Below, in pieces: positions 47,301-54,028 of a stretch of DNA of 64,000 nucleotides (within the stretch, counting starts at the first letter, position 1; the number at the start of each line of letters is the position of its first letter). Below the pieces are notes generated by a model. That model was not told where the DNA came from. It did no database searches and saw only the letters and a program-made list of their open reading frames with translations. The position numbers were made by a program, and so were the translations under genes. Origin of the DNA: Hungatella sp. UBA3048 (GTDB lineage Bacteria; Bacillota; Clostridia; Lachnospirales; Lachnospiraceae); the NCBI GenBank assembly GCA_002367105.1, contig DFCS01000037.1, positions 39,308-103,307 of the forward strand. Reading direction: 5' to 3'.

Positions 47301-50300
47301 TCCTGTCTCATTCTCAGTTATCGTACTTCCGGTTATTGTATGTCTATTTGTACCGGCTGCAAAATAAATACCGGCCCCCAGTACGTTACCATATGCCGTA
47401 AACGCACCGTGATTCCCTTTCACCAATCCATCTTTCATGGTAAGAGTACCGTTTGCACCGATATAAATTCCGGCTCCCAGGTTATTGTACGACGTGGTGG
47501 TGCTGATTCCGCCGCCTGCGTTATCAGAAATGGCCGCAGTATCAATCATCAAAATGCCATCCGCACAGATACCTGTACCATAAGACCGGTATGCTTTATT
47601 GCTACTGATTAACGTATCTTCCTGCTCACCTGTCCCATCACCGATTTTTACTATTGTACCGGACCCCGCATAGATACCGGCTCCTTGTGAAATCAATACG
47701 CTGCTATTTGTATTTGAAACACGGTATACCAGTATACTGTTATCAGAAATCTTACCCTTATTCATAATAAAGGAGGTCCCGGCATCCACAAGATAAACAC
47801 CTGCGCCATATTGATATGTCTGGTTTCCGGTAATGGTACCGCCGTTCATGGTAAACTGGGCGCCATCACTTAAAGCCACACCGCCTCCCGCTTTATGATC
47901 CGTTATTCCGGCAGTATAATAATCAGAACGGTAAGAATTGTTCTTCAGAATAAAGCCATTATTCATCTCAACTGTGGTACCGCTTCCGGCAGCAACCACA
48001 CCCTGCTCCCGGTTCTCAATCGAACCAGTCCAGCCCGCCTCCATCACAAAGCGGCTGCCTCCGGTAACCGTAACGTGGTTACCCAGGGTGAGATCTTTTT
48101 GAACAAAACCAGTACTCTTAAGACGTGTTCCGCTCAGAGTAGTCTCTCCCCTCAAGTTCAGAGTTCCGCCTGCCTCTACCTTAATCGTTACACTGTCAGT
48201 ATCATCCACCATATTACGGATAAAAACATCGCGTATGCTTAAAACACCGCTTCCTGTTACTTTGATCAAAGTCTTGGGAGCTGCGTGACGCGGTACATTT
48301 GTGTTTCCCTCTCCCTGGCTTGCAATTTTATCAATATGAGATACGACTTCTGTCTTAACATCAGTACCTCTTGCGTAGTCATAACGGGGTTCCAGCTCCC
48401 ATTCCGGTTCACTGGCAGAGTCTACGGTCAAAGTATTACAGATATAAATTACCTCCGGCACCGGATAGTCGGCTTCAATTTTATCTAATGTCATACCGGC
48501 TGCATCTTGTCTGGCCTGCAGACTCTTGGTCATTTCATCCTGCCAGATCGCTCTTGCTCTGGCCCATGTTTTCACCGGATAGTCGCAGGATGCACCGTAA
48601 TTTCTGTCATCGCCATCCACACCGTCAATATAAATACCATCGAAGTAATAAATGGCATAAAGTTCAATATTCTGAGCATTTACAATACTGTCATCCTCGG
48701 CCGTATCCTGCCGCAGTGACCAGTCAATACTTGAAAGACCGCCATTTGCCACAGACCGGTTGGTACTGTGCAGCTTTGTCCGGCCAAGCAGCGCCTGGCC
48801 TACGGAATCCGCTTTTGCAATCGGGTCTGCATCATCGGTAATTGATGATTTCAAATCTCCGCCAGGTATCACTACATCTACATACCGGTAAGCTACGTTC
48901 TTATTAATACCGCCAAAGAATATTCTTAAATCACCATCATGGATAGAATCTATACTGCATACCTGTACCGGATGATCCGCTAAATCAAGGAAAGCATTTA
49001 TCTGAATGTATCCCTTTTCTTCTGTCCTGACATTCTTTTCTATAATAAGGTCTCCCTGATTTACCAGGATCGTCTGAGCTTCGGTCTCATTACCGCTATT
49101 ATCATACATTCCGCCAAGGTAAAGATTTTCTACAATCAAGGTCTTGTTTTCCGGTACGATGATTGCCGGCTGTGCGGTGGAATTCCATGTGCCAAGCGGA
49201 GTTATCAATGATGCTTCGGCTGAAGCCAGGTAAAACTCTCCGTCCGAAAGCCGCTCCAGATATTCATCTGCATTTTCATCCCCTAAATTCAGGGATCGCA
49301 TGGCTACAACAATTCCATTTGACTTCTTAGCCTCCTCAGCTGCTGCACTCCAGGTTTTAAGCGGAGCACGCGGGTTTGATCCATCATATAATGCATCATC
49401 GCCTGCCGGATAACTCTCCCCATCAATGGTCATTGCAGCTCCCGGATTCCAGTAAATAACCTTTGCTTCACCTAAAGAACGGCTTGCAATCAGAGTTTTA
49501 CTGGTCAAAGTATCTGCCTCAAAGGCAAAGGACCGGGACATGATTTTATTCTCCAAACCAGTATCTCTTAACTGAGCAGCTGCCGCAGTCTCCACCTCTA
49601 AGTTCCAGTTATCAGATTCTGCCAGAGTAAAATAGCCTAAAAACTCTTCCTCTGTTGCATCATCCGCATAAAGGGTGGTCACCAGTTCCCGTGATTCTGC
49701 CTTGCCATCATCCCGTAGCTCCAAAAGATATTCGCCGCCGCCACCGTCAAATCCTTCCATCAGCTCAATAATCGGTTCTCTAAAGGTGCTGGCGTACATC
49801 TTATCTACAATCAGTTCAATATTATCTTCATCGGTGTCTAAAACATAATTATCAATATCAAAGGCCGCTTCTCCAGCCGTTTTTGCTTGACTGGCAGTTG
49901 AAGCCAGCGGTTGCAGAGGAAGCATTTTCTCAATTCGTTTATTTTCCGCAGCCGTTATATTATCTGTATCCACAGCATTGGAAGGAGACGCAGTATCCTC
50001 CTTCCACTCTATATCCTCCAGATCACTGGAGTAATCCATTACAACACGTCCATTTATATTGACATTCTGTCCCATTTGAAGGACACCGCCCCGAACATAG
50101 ACCAGCTCTGTATCATCAGGATCACAATCCGGATCTTCTGCATCAAGCAGAACATTCGTCAATGTCAATTGTCCGCCATTCACATAAAACAACGCGTCAC
50201 TTTCATAAGGACGTTCCGGCCAGGATGCTATGCGGATATTCCCTGCATTTAATGCATACAGTTCCCCGTCTGCCACCTCCATCGGATTCATTGCATAAAT

Positions 50301-50960
50301 AGTAATGTCCGATGGATCCAGTCCTTCTCTCTCCATCAGCTCTTTTGCACGCTCAATTGCCTTTTTAAGAGTTTTTACTGGCTTTGCAGGACTCAGCCCA
50401 TTGGCAGAATCTTTTCCCATTTTTGCCCTGGATGGGGTTGCATTGGATGGGGTTGCTGCTGCATTCGATGCCGTTGCCAGTTCTGCAGGCAGCTGGCCAC
50501 CGGGATTCCAATAAATTGCATATCCATCATCCTCCAAAGGTTCTAACGGCAAAGTTTCCTTAATGCGGCCGCCTCCACCCTCCATTGGTTCTAATGGCAA
50601 TGTTTCTTCTATACGGTCTGTTCCATCTTCCATTGGTTCTAAAGGCAGAGTTTCTTCAATGCGGTCTGTTCCATCTTCAACTGATTCTGACGGCAGAGTT
50701 TCCTCCGCACGGTCTGTTCCATCTTCCATTGTTTCTGACGGCTGAGTTTCCTCTACACGGTCTGTTCCATCTTCCATTGTTTCTGACGGCAGAGTTTCCT
50801 CCTTGCGGTCTGCTCCATCTTCAGTTATATCTGAAGATGGCATTTCCTCTAACCGCTCATATTGCATTGATGCGGTTTCTGCCAGAATCATAAGTTCCTG
50901 AGTGGGAAAGATCATAAGGAAGCACAAAAGGAACGCTGCAAATCTTTTTAATTGTGTCAT
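38352..50960 (-). CDS. Giant secreted beta-helix repeat protein
   Basis: The 4,202-residue protein begins with a signal peptide (QLKRFAAFLLCFLMIFPTQ). An acidic seven-copy 16-residue repeat follows (DGTDRxEETLP type). Then come eight large modules, each opened by a strand such as VYLDSVNGKDTNTG, then AVKTFxRA and a hydrophobic strand ending YICG or YVVG, and continuing as right-handed parallel beta-helix with many GGGIY and S-x-N-x-A turns. Module starts lie near 50.5, 49.45, 48.6, 45.9, 43.3, 41.95, 41.05 and 39.95 kb. There is no LPXTG, SLH or cell-wall-binding signal at the C-terminus. The ATG at 50960 has an AAGGAG site; the ORF start 33 bases earlier overlaps the upstream gene. It may be a fibre or adhesin. 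Confidence 0.85.
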   Translation of the reverse strand: MTQLKRFAAFLLCFLMIFPTQELMILAETASMQYERLEEMPSSDITEDGADRKEETLPSETMEDGTDRVEETQPSETMEDGTDRAEETLPSESVEDGTDRIEETLPLEPMEDGTDRIEETLPLEPMEGGGGRIKETLPLEPLEDDGYAIYWNPGGQLPAELATASNAAATPSNATPSRAKMGKDSANGLSPAKPVKTLKKAIERAKELMEREGLDPSDITIYAMNPMEVADGELYALNAGNIRIASWPERPYESDALFYVNGGQLTLTNVLLDAEDPDCDPDDTELVYVRGGVLQMGQNVNINGRVVMDYSSDLEDIEWKEDTASPSNAVDTDNITAAENKRIEKMLPLQPLASTASQAKTAGEAAFDIDNYVLDTDEDNIELIVDKMYASTFREPIIELMEGFDGGGGEYLLELRDDGKAESRELVTTLYADDATEEEFLGYFTLAESDNWNLEVETAAAAQLRDTGLENKIMSRSFAFEADTLTSKTLIASRSLGEAKVIYWNPGAAMTIDGESYPAGDDALYDGSNPRAPLKTWSAAAEEAKKSNGIVVAMRSLNLGDENADEYLERLSDGEFYLASAEASLITPLGTWNSTAQPAIIVPENKTLIVENLYLGGMYDNSGNETEAQTILVNQGDLIIEKNVRTEEKGYIQINAFLDLADHPVQVCSIDSIHDGDLRIFFGGINKNVAYRYVDVVIPGGDLKSSITDDADPIAKADSVGQALLGRTKLHSTNRSVANGGLSSIDWSLRQDTAEDDSIVNAQNIELYAIYYFDGIYIDGVDGDDRNYGASCDYPVKTWARARAIWQDEMTKSLQARQDAAGMTLDKIEADYPVPEVIYICNTLTVDSASEPEWELEPRYDYARGTDVKTEVVSHIDKIASQGEGNTNVPRHAAPKTLIKVTGSGVLSIRDVFIRNMVDDTDSVTIKVEAGGTLNLRGETTLSGTRLKSTGFVQKDLTLGNHVTVTGGSRFVMEAGWTGSIENREQGVVAAGSGTTVEMNNGFILKNNSYRSDYYTAGITDHKAGGGVALSDGAQFTMNGGTITGNQTYQYGAGVYLVDAGTSFIMNKGKISDNSILVYRVSNTNSSVLISQGAGIYAGSGTIVKIGDGTGEQEDTLISSNKAYRSYGTGICADGILMIDTAAISDNAGGGISTTTSYNNLGAGIYIGANGTLTMKDGLVKGNHGAFTAYGNVLGAGIYFAAGTNRHTITGSTITENETGYEYSATSPASYAQGGGIYLAGGNTLTITDTTVSNNRAVRGGGIYAIGNAAQPVSLTLNETIIEGNKGISYLNSNYGDSGGIYFSGYGTLTLEDGTKIINNSATQHSGGLYISGSSTTAAHFYMMATTPGAIEISGNKITNTAGNGTYGGGVTHSGGSWHAENVRISNNEAVTQGGGIYSTSSNSYSYFRNMMISDNRAADGAALAISSGCYYMKDSSIADNTATNLGGGIYMSSTSAYVYLSETEDGKFEIKDNHAAYGGGVSIAYGYSFMMDIAGPIQNSADVQGSNFYLSGYAYIDIFNGHFKQPVPSKQVEGVYNIYIDDTSTSTYNKYFDFSKVTADKKEGANPDVIFLNSGSSFLTVLAAPLDDNTAYGALPIDLNSEVFQSGSVVLKPLGNAATRAMMEPNADLSGKVQVNRQYPALLSAMGNLDHFRGGELPRRSELGGFRDAVYTSRTNVIIVGQGVYLAGYKSDGTGGNDNNGGTSPADAVATFNKAKEVLQNRINETAIHDSILPEEEREGFAPFIYICGQVDINANESWELNYEDSLYTDVNEYYAVAEERHGTPVYEPQVRRFASFVRQPMIKVGNGSNTVSFTAGRLIIDGMADTVVLADQSSYSPVIYGSAGTLVTLTGDSMIRNNYYSALDIYGEVILNGENGEVNKQLYNNQSLYTVRLYGSAKMSMLGEAKIITDNTVDKIASFSGYGIWMGGANVSVSMEGNSAIMQGPGSTLLNSFLIYSTYANTSIKMKENARLEVGNAVSGAIYISGSDSRIDMTEDASIATMEGANWSYGIYGCANFSVTMSDRANITYGGNRSSTTYGIYLAPTSTTTASVKMQDHAAIILDSTATGTSYWFYGISVNNGISPKIEMLNNSRITGNPNVMSLSCGIITNSSNAKGVMILLNMEADGSEEESVSISDMSHGIYLGAAENSTVSMGKKALITGGTDGIYLTGRSSATSTANILMKDYSRIYKTTYGIYFYLVNSSPINIRMEDHAAIEQNNMGIAEATVSGSTSYGASQVNVEMFGDSRISGNSSSGIQLVHTQNNWSESTGYQKITLNDNAMIGGSDYYSSINAASGNQGAGIYANGPIQVTMNGTAKISGNGTTVNNGSTASSGIYLTRSTTASYHRAGTARITLNDFASICDNKGGGVYAATIGDSTTSYHNEVIIELNGIKDNGSFSTPSIQGNTDAVYLGADAILRLKGEALVKISDSPYASSAYVARVIDNYGTIELDGRSTVKGLIYMNNSTKPITMTHAATGQAPKYDLHLVEGFAGKTVVQPDMVGITDLTGAGSQLAYFHKASADGMAASRPIVELSPNLVLLGENNVYLSGSGNDANTGNTPSTAVKTFKRARELLRGGGYYTSGANIIICTSTVNVLAEDEDWSFDSGGFVTNSLSGHRWQPLVTRYEGYGGILITLYDSTSTVYASTVTFKNITIDGGSESGIVLTTALNDQLLMVGRGRTAVLLEGAVLQNNKAVTTTYSDYSALGVKVYGGTLELNGGTIRNIVRETSGSFSNYWYASAVMVQGVSTAYPGNLIMKSGQIINNELNAPNAQSTSARIGTIYVHSTISAPSGIEMRGGLIENNKVVSRNTNPGAAGAIVNYDGAVTISGGIIRGNEGGCGSAIFHQGINSSSQMIFSGGQISGNTTNATGQQSINKYSPIFVMQKGFELCGGGADISDSIYLYQTLSAIKVSDHIYQTGRSYHIYLNQGTSYFRKGSVVVEPDGNKVTNVGSYLPYFDVRSNPYVLDRGRTSNLAGNVSGVKEEQCLILMKAVYLDSVNGKDTNTGLKPGQAVKSFTRAKSVGVLTTHGTTEHYVIYVCGKASNTSSESVWTLPETAYMCRYTGFPVYESDGTETPELERAYYGCLIQPDYNLSLKDISVQGRRSTDSTVSNGDSLVNILAGINVTVESGAVFSNNNNSGNYIADDGLVDNLSSKGGAFQVAERGILTINGGEIKGNNATYGSAIYLNASESNPSSLGQLYLTGSPVISGKVYLNGTANVTSAYIQPDAAYIPSSALQISVSNDYNGRPLIRYKDGTVPGETELKYYSFDDAIKALYDIVNNSSNASILELSLRRVIYLDGQNGSDDPSNDGTAPEKAFKTLKRTFEAIGNQAGTNGVLIYIVDTLDIAGGTSEPSDIQLMNIKVYNSDGTSHYEGYYKDPGETVNIRGQVYFKRYSQPKGYDAADPVYDGYSNETLLDSLFYISDGGKLTLSGIYLDGHSISSDSINPTLVAPAVVAQSPLITVKGSGVLQCYRAEGVSNGVPTATLFINNFNEKNKNGPEYIVGRLNDSDIMEGSSAGIELLDEGTCILEYTEFSNLALGDQVISGGTDVYSNGYLHFSRYTNFGGSVFLEGFGTKDANHDTSRYLTVDVYGTPIQNNFHVMVRDSYMGRDMVHYQVGINATANDAGYFLLEERVKDFFCLSNRSGYPHILELQVPVAVYIDGTNGIDDQGDRYAGSTPKFPVKTLARAFELLKTRGGNTIYVVGTIQVNSDVQVTGQSYIGTGGAIMLGSTNKINIVRYIQPDFAVQDPVAAAAAEYDVEDYTGVLLNVRDGVTAQFRSNVNFDGHSEPKTSVDLPIGAVVNRNGEAKAPLITVEKGGALSLLSNVTLYNNNNTFDQEDDLNGQHGGAISNSGTTTVDGTLFENNKAAKGSVAYQDGTFTIVSAPEKLDGHPNTFYLTSVNTGTAENPVWGTDHVIQTAVEIPENQIFEIDMDHAVKGRDVVQFTSSSAYNPNADAEHKHFRLGSTVPENLFLVEAEANPDVLELQDWEILKVEVPADIYLVVRRRGSYDSTNKLMSVNDSSAGMDLFTAPEYTIKNKGIYDAKISISEFGNKTVDAGITTDPAYLMNLTASAAVTTAENDLYLAVKGLDDASGGTGFDFSETSLQHYAESTVSAAPIVLGTLKTQTSGNFTFVGAVGNGFVDKYMDASFPIEGSTKAEVQKYMDGTSVSGVINARAKYLLKYKVEIVPSRRTP
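50523..50843 (-). repeat. 48-bp tandem repeat, about 6.7 copies, within the giant gene
   Basis: The repeat encodes 16 residues of the type TLPSETMEDGTDRVEE. Copies one to six are complete and the seventh is partial. The variants (LPSET, LPLEP, QPSET) show mixing among copies. It follows the signal peptide and would make a flexible acidic stalk. Copy number is likely to vary between strains. Confidence 0.9.
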
Positions 50961-50961
50961 T

Positions 50962-51759
50962 CTAATCTCTCCTTTTCGTTTCTTTGCTCTCATTATCCAA
51001 CTTTAACAATTTCCAGATTGCACCTCCTGCAAGCAGAAAGAATATAAAGCCACATGCCCAATAAATAAGAGCTCCTTCCACTCCTGTTTTAGGGATTCCT
51101 CCCACATGGCCCAATGGAGGCGTATTATCCGGAATATCAGAAGGGAGCTTATCTAAAGGCGGGCCTTCGGGAAGGTTTCCCCCCGGAACAATTTTATCAG
51201 GTACGGTATCTTTATCATCACCGCCATCACCATCCTCGCCATTCTTCTGATACAATTTTATGGTAATCGTCTCCGGAACCTTATCCCCTTTCAATATATA
51301 GCTTCCGTTGCGGGGGTAAGGAAGCCATCCGGCTTTATAAACCCGGTACTGAATATTATTATCGTTTAAATACACGATCGTACCATGAAACGTATCGTTC
51401 TCATCGTTCTTTATGAACTGGTCACTGTCCGATACAGAAGAGGCCATGTTATATGCCACATCCAATTCATAAATACCGTCACTATCCGTTAAACCAAACA
51501 AAACATAACGGTTCAGACTCGGGATAAAGATTTCCACTGACACACCTGCAATCGGATTATTATTGTCTCTATCCAATACCTGAAAACGTAATTTCCCCAT
51601 ATAATCAACTACCACACCTGCCACAATATCGGTCCGCCCATTTCTTTTTGGTACTGTTCCTCCGCCCAGGCTATTTTCATCTGCCCAGACAGGAAAACAG
51701 ACAAACAGAAACAATAGGCTACATATCAGCCATGATAAAAGGAATCTCTTTCTGCCCAT
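50962..51759 (-). CDS. IPKTG-anchored surface protein with Cna-B/carboxypeptidase-like domain
   Basis: The 265-residue protein has a signal peptide (about 1-27), one beta-sandwich domain (about 45-165) that resembles a carboxypeptidase-regulatory or Cna-B fold (KLRFQVLDRDNNNPIAGVSV, then GLTDSDGIYELDV), a Pro/Gly/Asp-rich stalk and a C-terminal sorting signal IPKTG (222-226) with hydrophobic helix and basic tail. The ATG at 51757-51759 follows a GGAGGTGG site; the GTG start nine bases earlier lies inside that site. Its stop is 1 bp from the ATG of the giant gene. It could tether that protein to the wall through SrtB. Confidence 0.85.
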   Translation of the reverse strand: MGRKRFLLSWLICSLLFLFVCFPVWADENSLGGGTVPKRNGRTDIVAGVVVDYMGKLRFQVLDRDNNNPIAGVSVEIFIPSLNRYVLFGLTDSDGIYELDVAYNMASSVSDSDQFIKNDENDTFHGTIVYLNDNNIQYRVYKAGWLPYPRNGSYILKGDKVPETITIKLYQKNGEDGDGGDDKDTVPDKIVPGGNLPEGPPLDKLPSDIPDNTPPLGHVGGIPKTGVEGALIYWACGFIFFLLAGGAIWKLLKLDNESKETKRRD

Positions 51760-51888
51760 AATATCCACCTCCGTTCTACTACAACGTATTTATGGGTAAG
51801 GTTCACGGCACCCAGCCGTATCTATTCACAGCCGTTGGGTTTAAGCAGGCTGAACTGCTGTACTTTCTTGCAAATCTTATCCGTTTTA

Positions 51889-52434
51889 TCATGACGTTTT
51901 ATTCGCAGATTTAATAATTACGACTACTTTCCATGCCGTCTCGCCTGCATATTCTTCTCCTTGTGTATAAAAGCTCCAAACTGCAGTACATGGATAAAAC
52001 CCTTGTTTAAGACCGCCGGCCAATTGAATTTCTTCTATGTAATATCCAGGCTCGATCAAACCGGATTCATAAACCACTTCTCCGGTTGCATCCCTTACAA
52101 TCCTTAATGTACAGCTAAAATTATTCTTTCTGTCATTTGCAATCCTGGCTTCTCCGGGTTCATCAGAATGGTCAAAATAAATCTGACGTTCCAAAGAAAC
52201 ATATTTCATATTTTTGACCAGTTCCTGGTTTCTTAAATCTCTTACAATTGCATCATCTTCACCTTCATAAAGCTCCTGTTTCCATTCAAGTTCTGATTTG
52301 GCATATTCTTTACGGGTCTGCTGATTACTGAACATTTTCTGTAAGCCCATGCCCACAAAAAATGAACCGGCCAGCAAGAAGATAACCGCTAAGAACAAGA
52401 AGCAGCATCTGATTTTGTTGTTATTTAATTTCAT
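51889..52434 (-). CDS. Membrane protein with the operon's shared accessory domain
   Basis: The 181-residue protein has an N-terminal membrane helix (about 10-32), a charged helical segment (about 40-85), and the shared C-terminal domain: PGEARIANDRKNNFSCTLRI, RDATGEVVYESGLIEPGYYI, GGLKQGFYPCTAVW. Its ATG overlaps the stop of the preceding paralogue by 4 bp. Function unknown; exposed on the outer face of the membrane. Confidence 0.7.
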   Translation of the reverse strand: MKLNNNKIRCCFLFLAVIFLLAGSFFVGMGLQKMFSNQQTRKEYAKSELEWKQELYEGEDDAIVRDLRNQELVKNMKYVSLERQIYFDHSDEPGEARIANDRKNNFSCTLRIVRDATGEVVYESGLIEPGYYIEEIQLAGGLKQGFYPCTAVWSFYTQGEEYAGETAWKVVVIIKSANKTS

Positions 52435-52976
52435 TTATAAAAAAGACCATCCATCACATGAAGTACAATTTTTACATTTGCTTCCGAGATCTTATCCTCA
52501 GTCTCATCCAAAGAGTATGTGGTAAAGTGTGCTGTCGCCTGATAATCTCCGGCCTGAAGCGTTTTATTTAACTCAATATATTCAATATAAAATCCCGGGT
52601 CTATCAGTCCCGACCGATAAATAATATCTCCAGTGTCATCCAGCCTGATATCTACCTGGAAGGAATAATGGTTTGCTGCAATATTTTCGATTGCAATCCG
52701 ACCTTTCTTTCCTCCATTTTCAAATACCGGACCGGCCGCGATACCGATATCCACCATACCTTCAGCTACCTTGGTACTTAAAATATCCACGATTTCCTGG
52801 TCTGTCTTACCCGGAAGCATACCGCCCAAAGCCAACGCATCTCTTGTTAAACGGCTTAAATTATTGTCTCTGGTCATCTGGTAATAGATACCTGATCCAA
52901 TTCCAATCAGAAGCAACAGGAGAATAATAATGATCCATAACAACTTACTTTTTTTCTTTTCTTTTTGCACTGTCAT
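52431..52976 (-). CDS. Membrane protein with the operon's shared accessory domain
   Basis: The 181-residue protein has a Lys-rich cytoplasmic tail, a long membrane helix (about 12-32), a segment MLPGKTDQEIVDILSTKVAE and the shared C-terminal domain: GRIAIENIAANHYSFQVDIR, DDTGDIIYRSGLIDPGFYI, QAGDYQATAHF. The strongest relative is the 201-residue protein at 37720. The pair with the gene at 51889 is translationally coupled. Confidence 0.7.
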   Translation of the reverse strand: MTVQKEKKKSKLLWIIIILLLLLIGIGSGIYYQMTRDNNLSRLTRDALALGGMLPGKTDQEIVDILSTKVAEGMVDIGIAAGPVFENGGKKGRIAIENIAANHYSFQVDIRLDDTGDIIYRSGLIDPGFYIEYIELNKTLQAGDYQATAHFTTYSLDETEDKISEANVKIVLHVMDGLFYK

Positions 52977-53014
52977 CTTTCCAGTCCTTTACTTTCTTTC
53001 TATTTACAAATAAA

Positions 53015-53869
53015 TTACGGTGTTACTTCCGAAAGTTCTCCCGGTATCACCTGCCAAAAAATCGCTCCGACTTTTAACGACTCTTCCACCTGCGAATATT
53101 CACTCTGCATTCCGCCTACTTTGACGCCTACATTGACATATGTTTCTGAAGGTACATTTGCCGTTCCCGCCGCAGTATAACCATTTGTCAATACATCTTC
53201 CGGTGCATTCAAGGCTATTTTATCTGCATACCAAAATACATTCTTAAGCTCCGTACTGCTATCTTCATAACTGATTGTAACCTGGCCTGGAACAGAAAAT
53301 GCCACATGATCCATCAGCATCTGATACTCTTTAAAATTAGTCTGTGGCGATACTCCATCCCATGTCGGATCATAACCTACCGCCTTCCAGTAATGCGTCT
53401 TACCTTCATCACTGTCATAGCCGGCAATAAAAGGCTTTAACTCAACAGGCAATCCCTCTCTTGGTGGATGCTCTTCTTCCAGATGCTCTTCTCTTACATC
53501 AGTTGAGTAATTCAGAATTGGGATTGTATGTTCCGAAAACGTCTGCAATTCAAACTCTGCAGTTGTTCCTGCTCCGGAATCGGAAGGTACACTGACATGT
53601 ACTTTTACATTCGGCACCAGTAAGTTTCCATTCTCGACGGACACCGGATATGTATCACTGCTGTCAACACTTCCACTCACTACAAATCCATACGCCAAAG
53701 GTACGGTTACCGATATCCTTGCTTCTGATGGTATCTGAGTTACACTCAACCACACATTGGACGCCGGTCCTTCGCTTGCTAACGCAGAAAAGCGCAGGCA
53801 GGCCGTACATACAAATCCAACTGCGGTAAGTCTGACTAAATATTTTTTCCATCGTTTCATAGGATTCAT
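53015..53869 (-). CDS. Secreted subunit, paralogue of the 275-residue protein
   Basis: The 284-residue protein has a signal peptide (about 1-33, ending near ALASEG). It is related to the product at 54029 along its whole length: both show VTVPxxxxFVVxG, LPNVKVxVxxP, a Y-S-T segment before REGL, and a C-terminal VGGxxxxYxQVEESxKxGxIxW block. No LPXTG or membrane helix at the C-terminus. The two paralogues look like structural subunits of one assembly. I do not recognise the family. Confidence 0.7.
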   Translation of the reverse strand: MNPMKRWKKYLVRLTAVGFVCTACLRFSALASEGPASNVWLSVTQIPSEARISVTVPLAYGFVVSGSVDSSDTYPVSVENGNLLVPNVKVHVSVPSDSGAGTTAEFELQTFSEHTIPILNYSTDVREEHLEEEHPPREGLPVELKPFIAGYDSDEGKTHYWKAVGYDPTWDGVSPQTNFKEYQMLMDHVAFSVPGQVTISYEDSSTELKNVFWYADKIALNAPEDVLTNGYTAAGTANVPSETYVNVGVKVGGMQSEYSQVEESLKVGAIFWQVIPGELSEVTP

Positions 53870-53960
53870 TTATTTTCCTCTTTTCCATTCTGGCTGTTTC
53901 CGGAAATCTCTTGCAAGTAAACTGTCCTGACCCCTGCGGTTTATTTGCAACAAATCTCCG

Positions 53961-53984
53961 GAGAATCTCCGGAAGGAGATTCTC
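53961..53984 (-). promoter_or_regulatory. Hairpin between the two paralogous subunit genes
   Basis: GAGAATCTCC pairs perfectly with GGAGATTCTC around a 4-base loop on the minus strand, 45 bp after the 275-residue gene. No T-run follows, so it may be a partial terminator or an mRNA 3'-end stabiliser that gives the 275-residue subunit higher yield than downstream genes. Confidence 0.55.
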
Positions 53985-54028
53985 TGGGGATCATAACTAA
54001 TCATCCTGGTGTTTATAATCAATGTTAA

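Noticed and set aside
50523..50843. Possible CRISPR-like array
   Set aside because: The repeats are contiguous, in frame and have no spacers; they are a coding tandem repeat.
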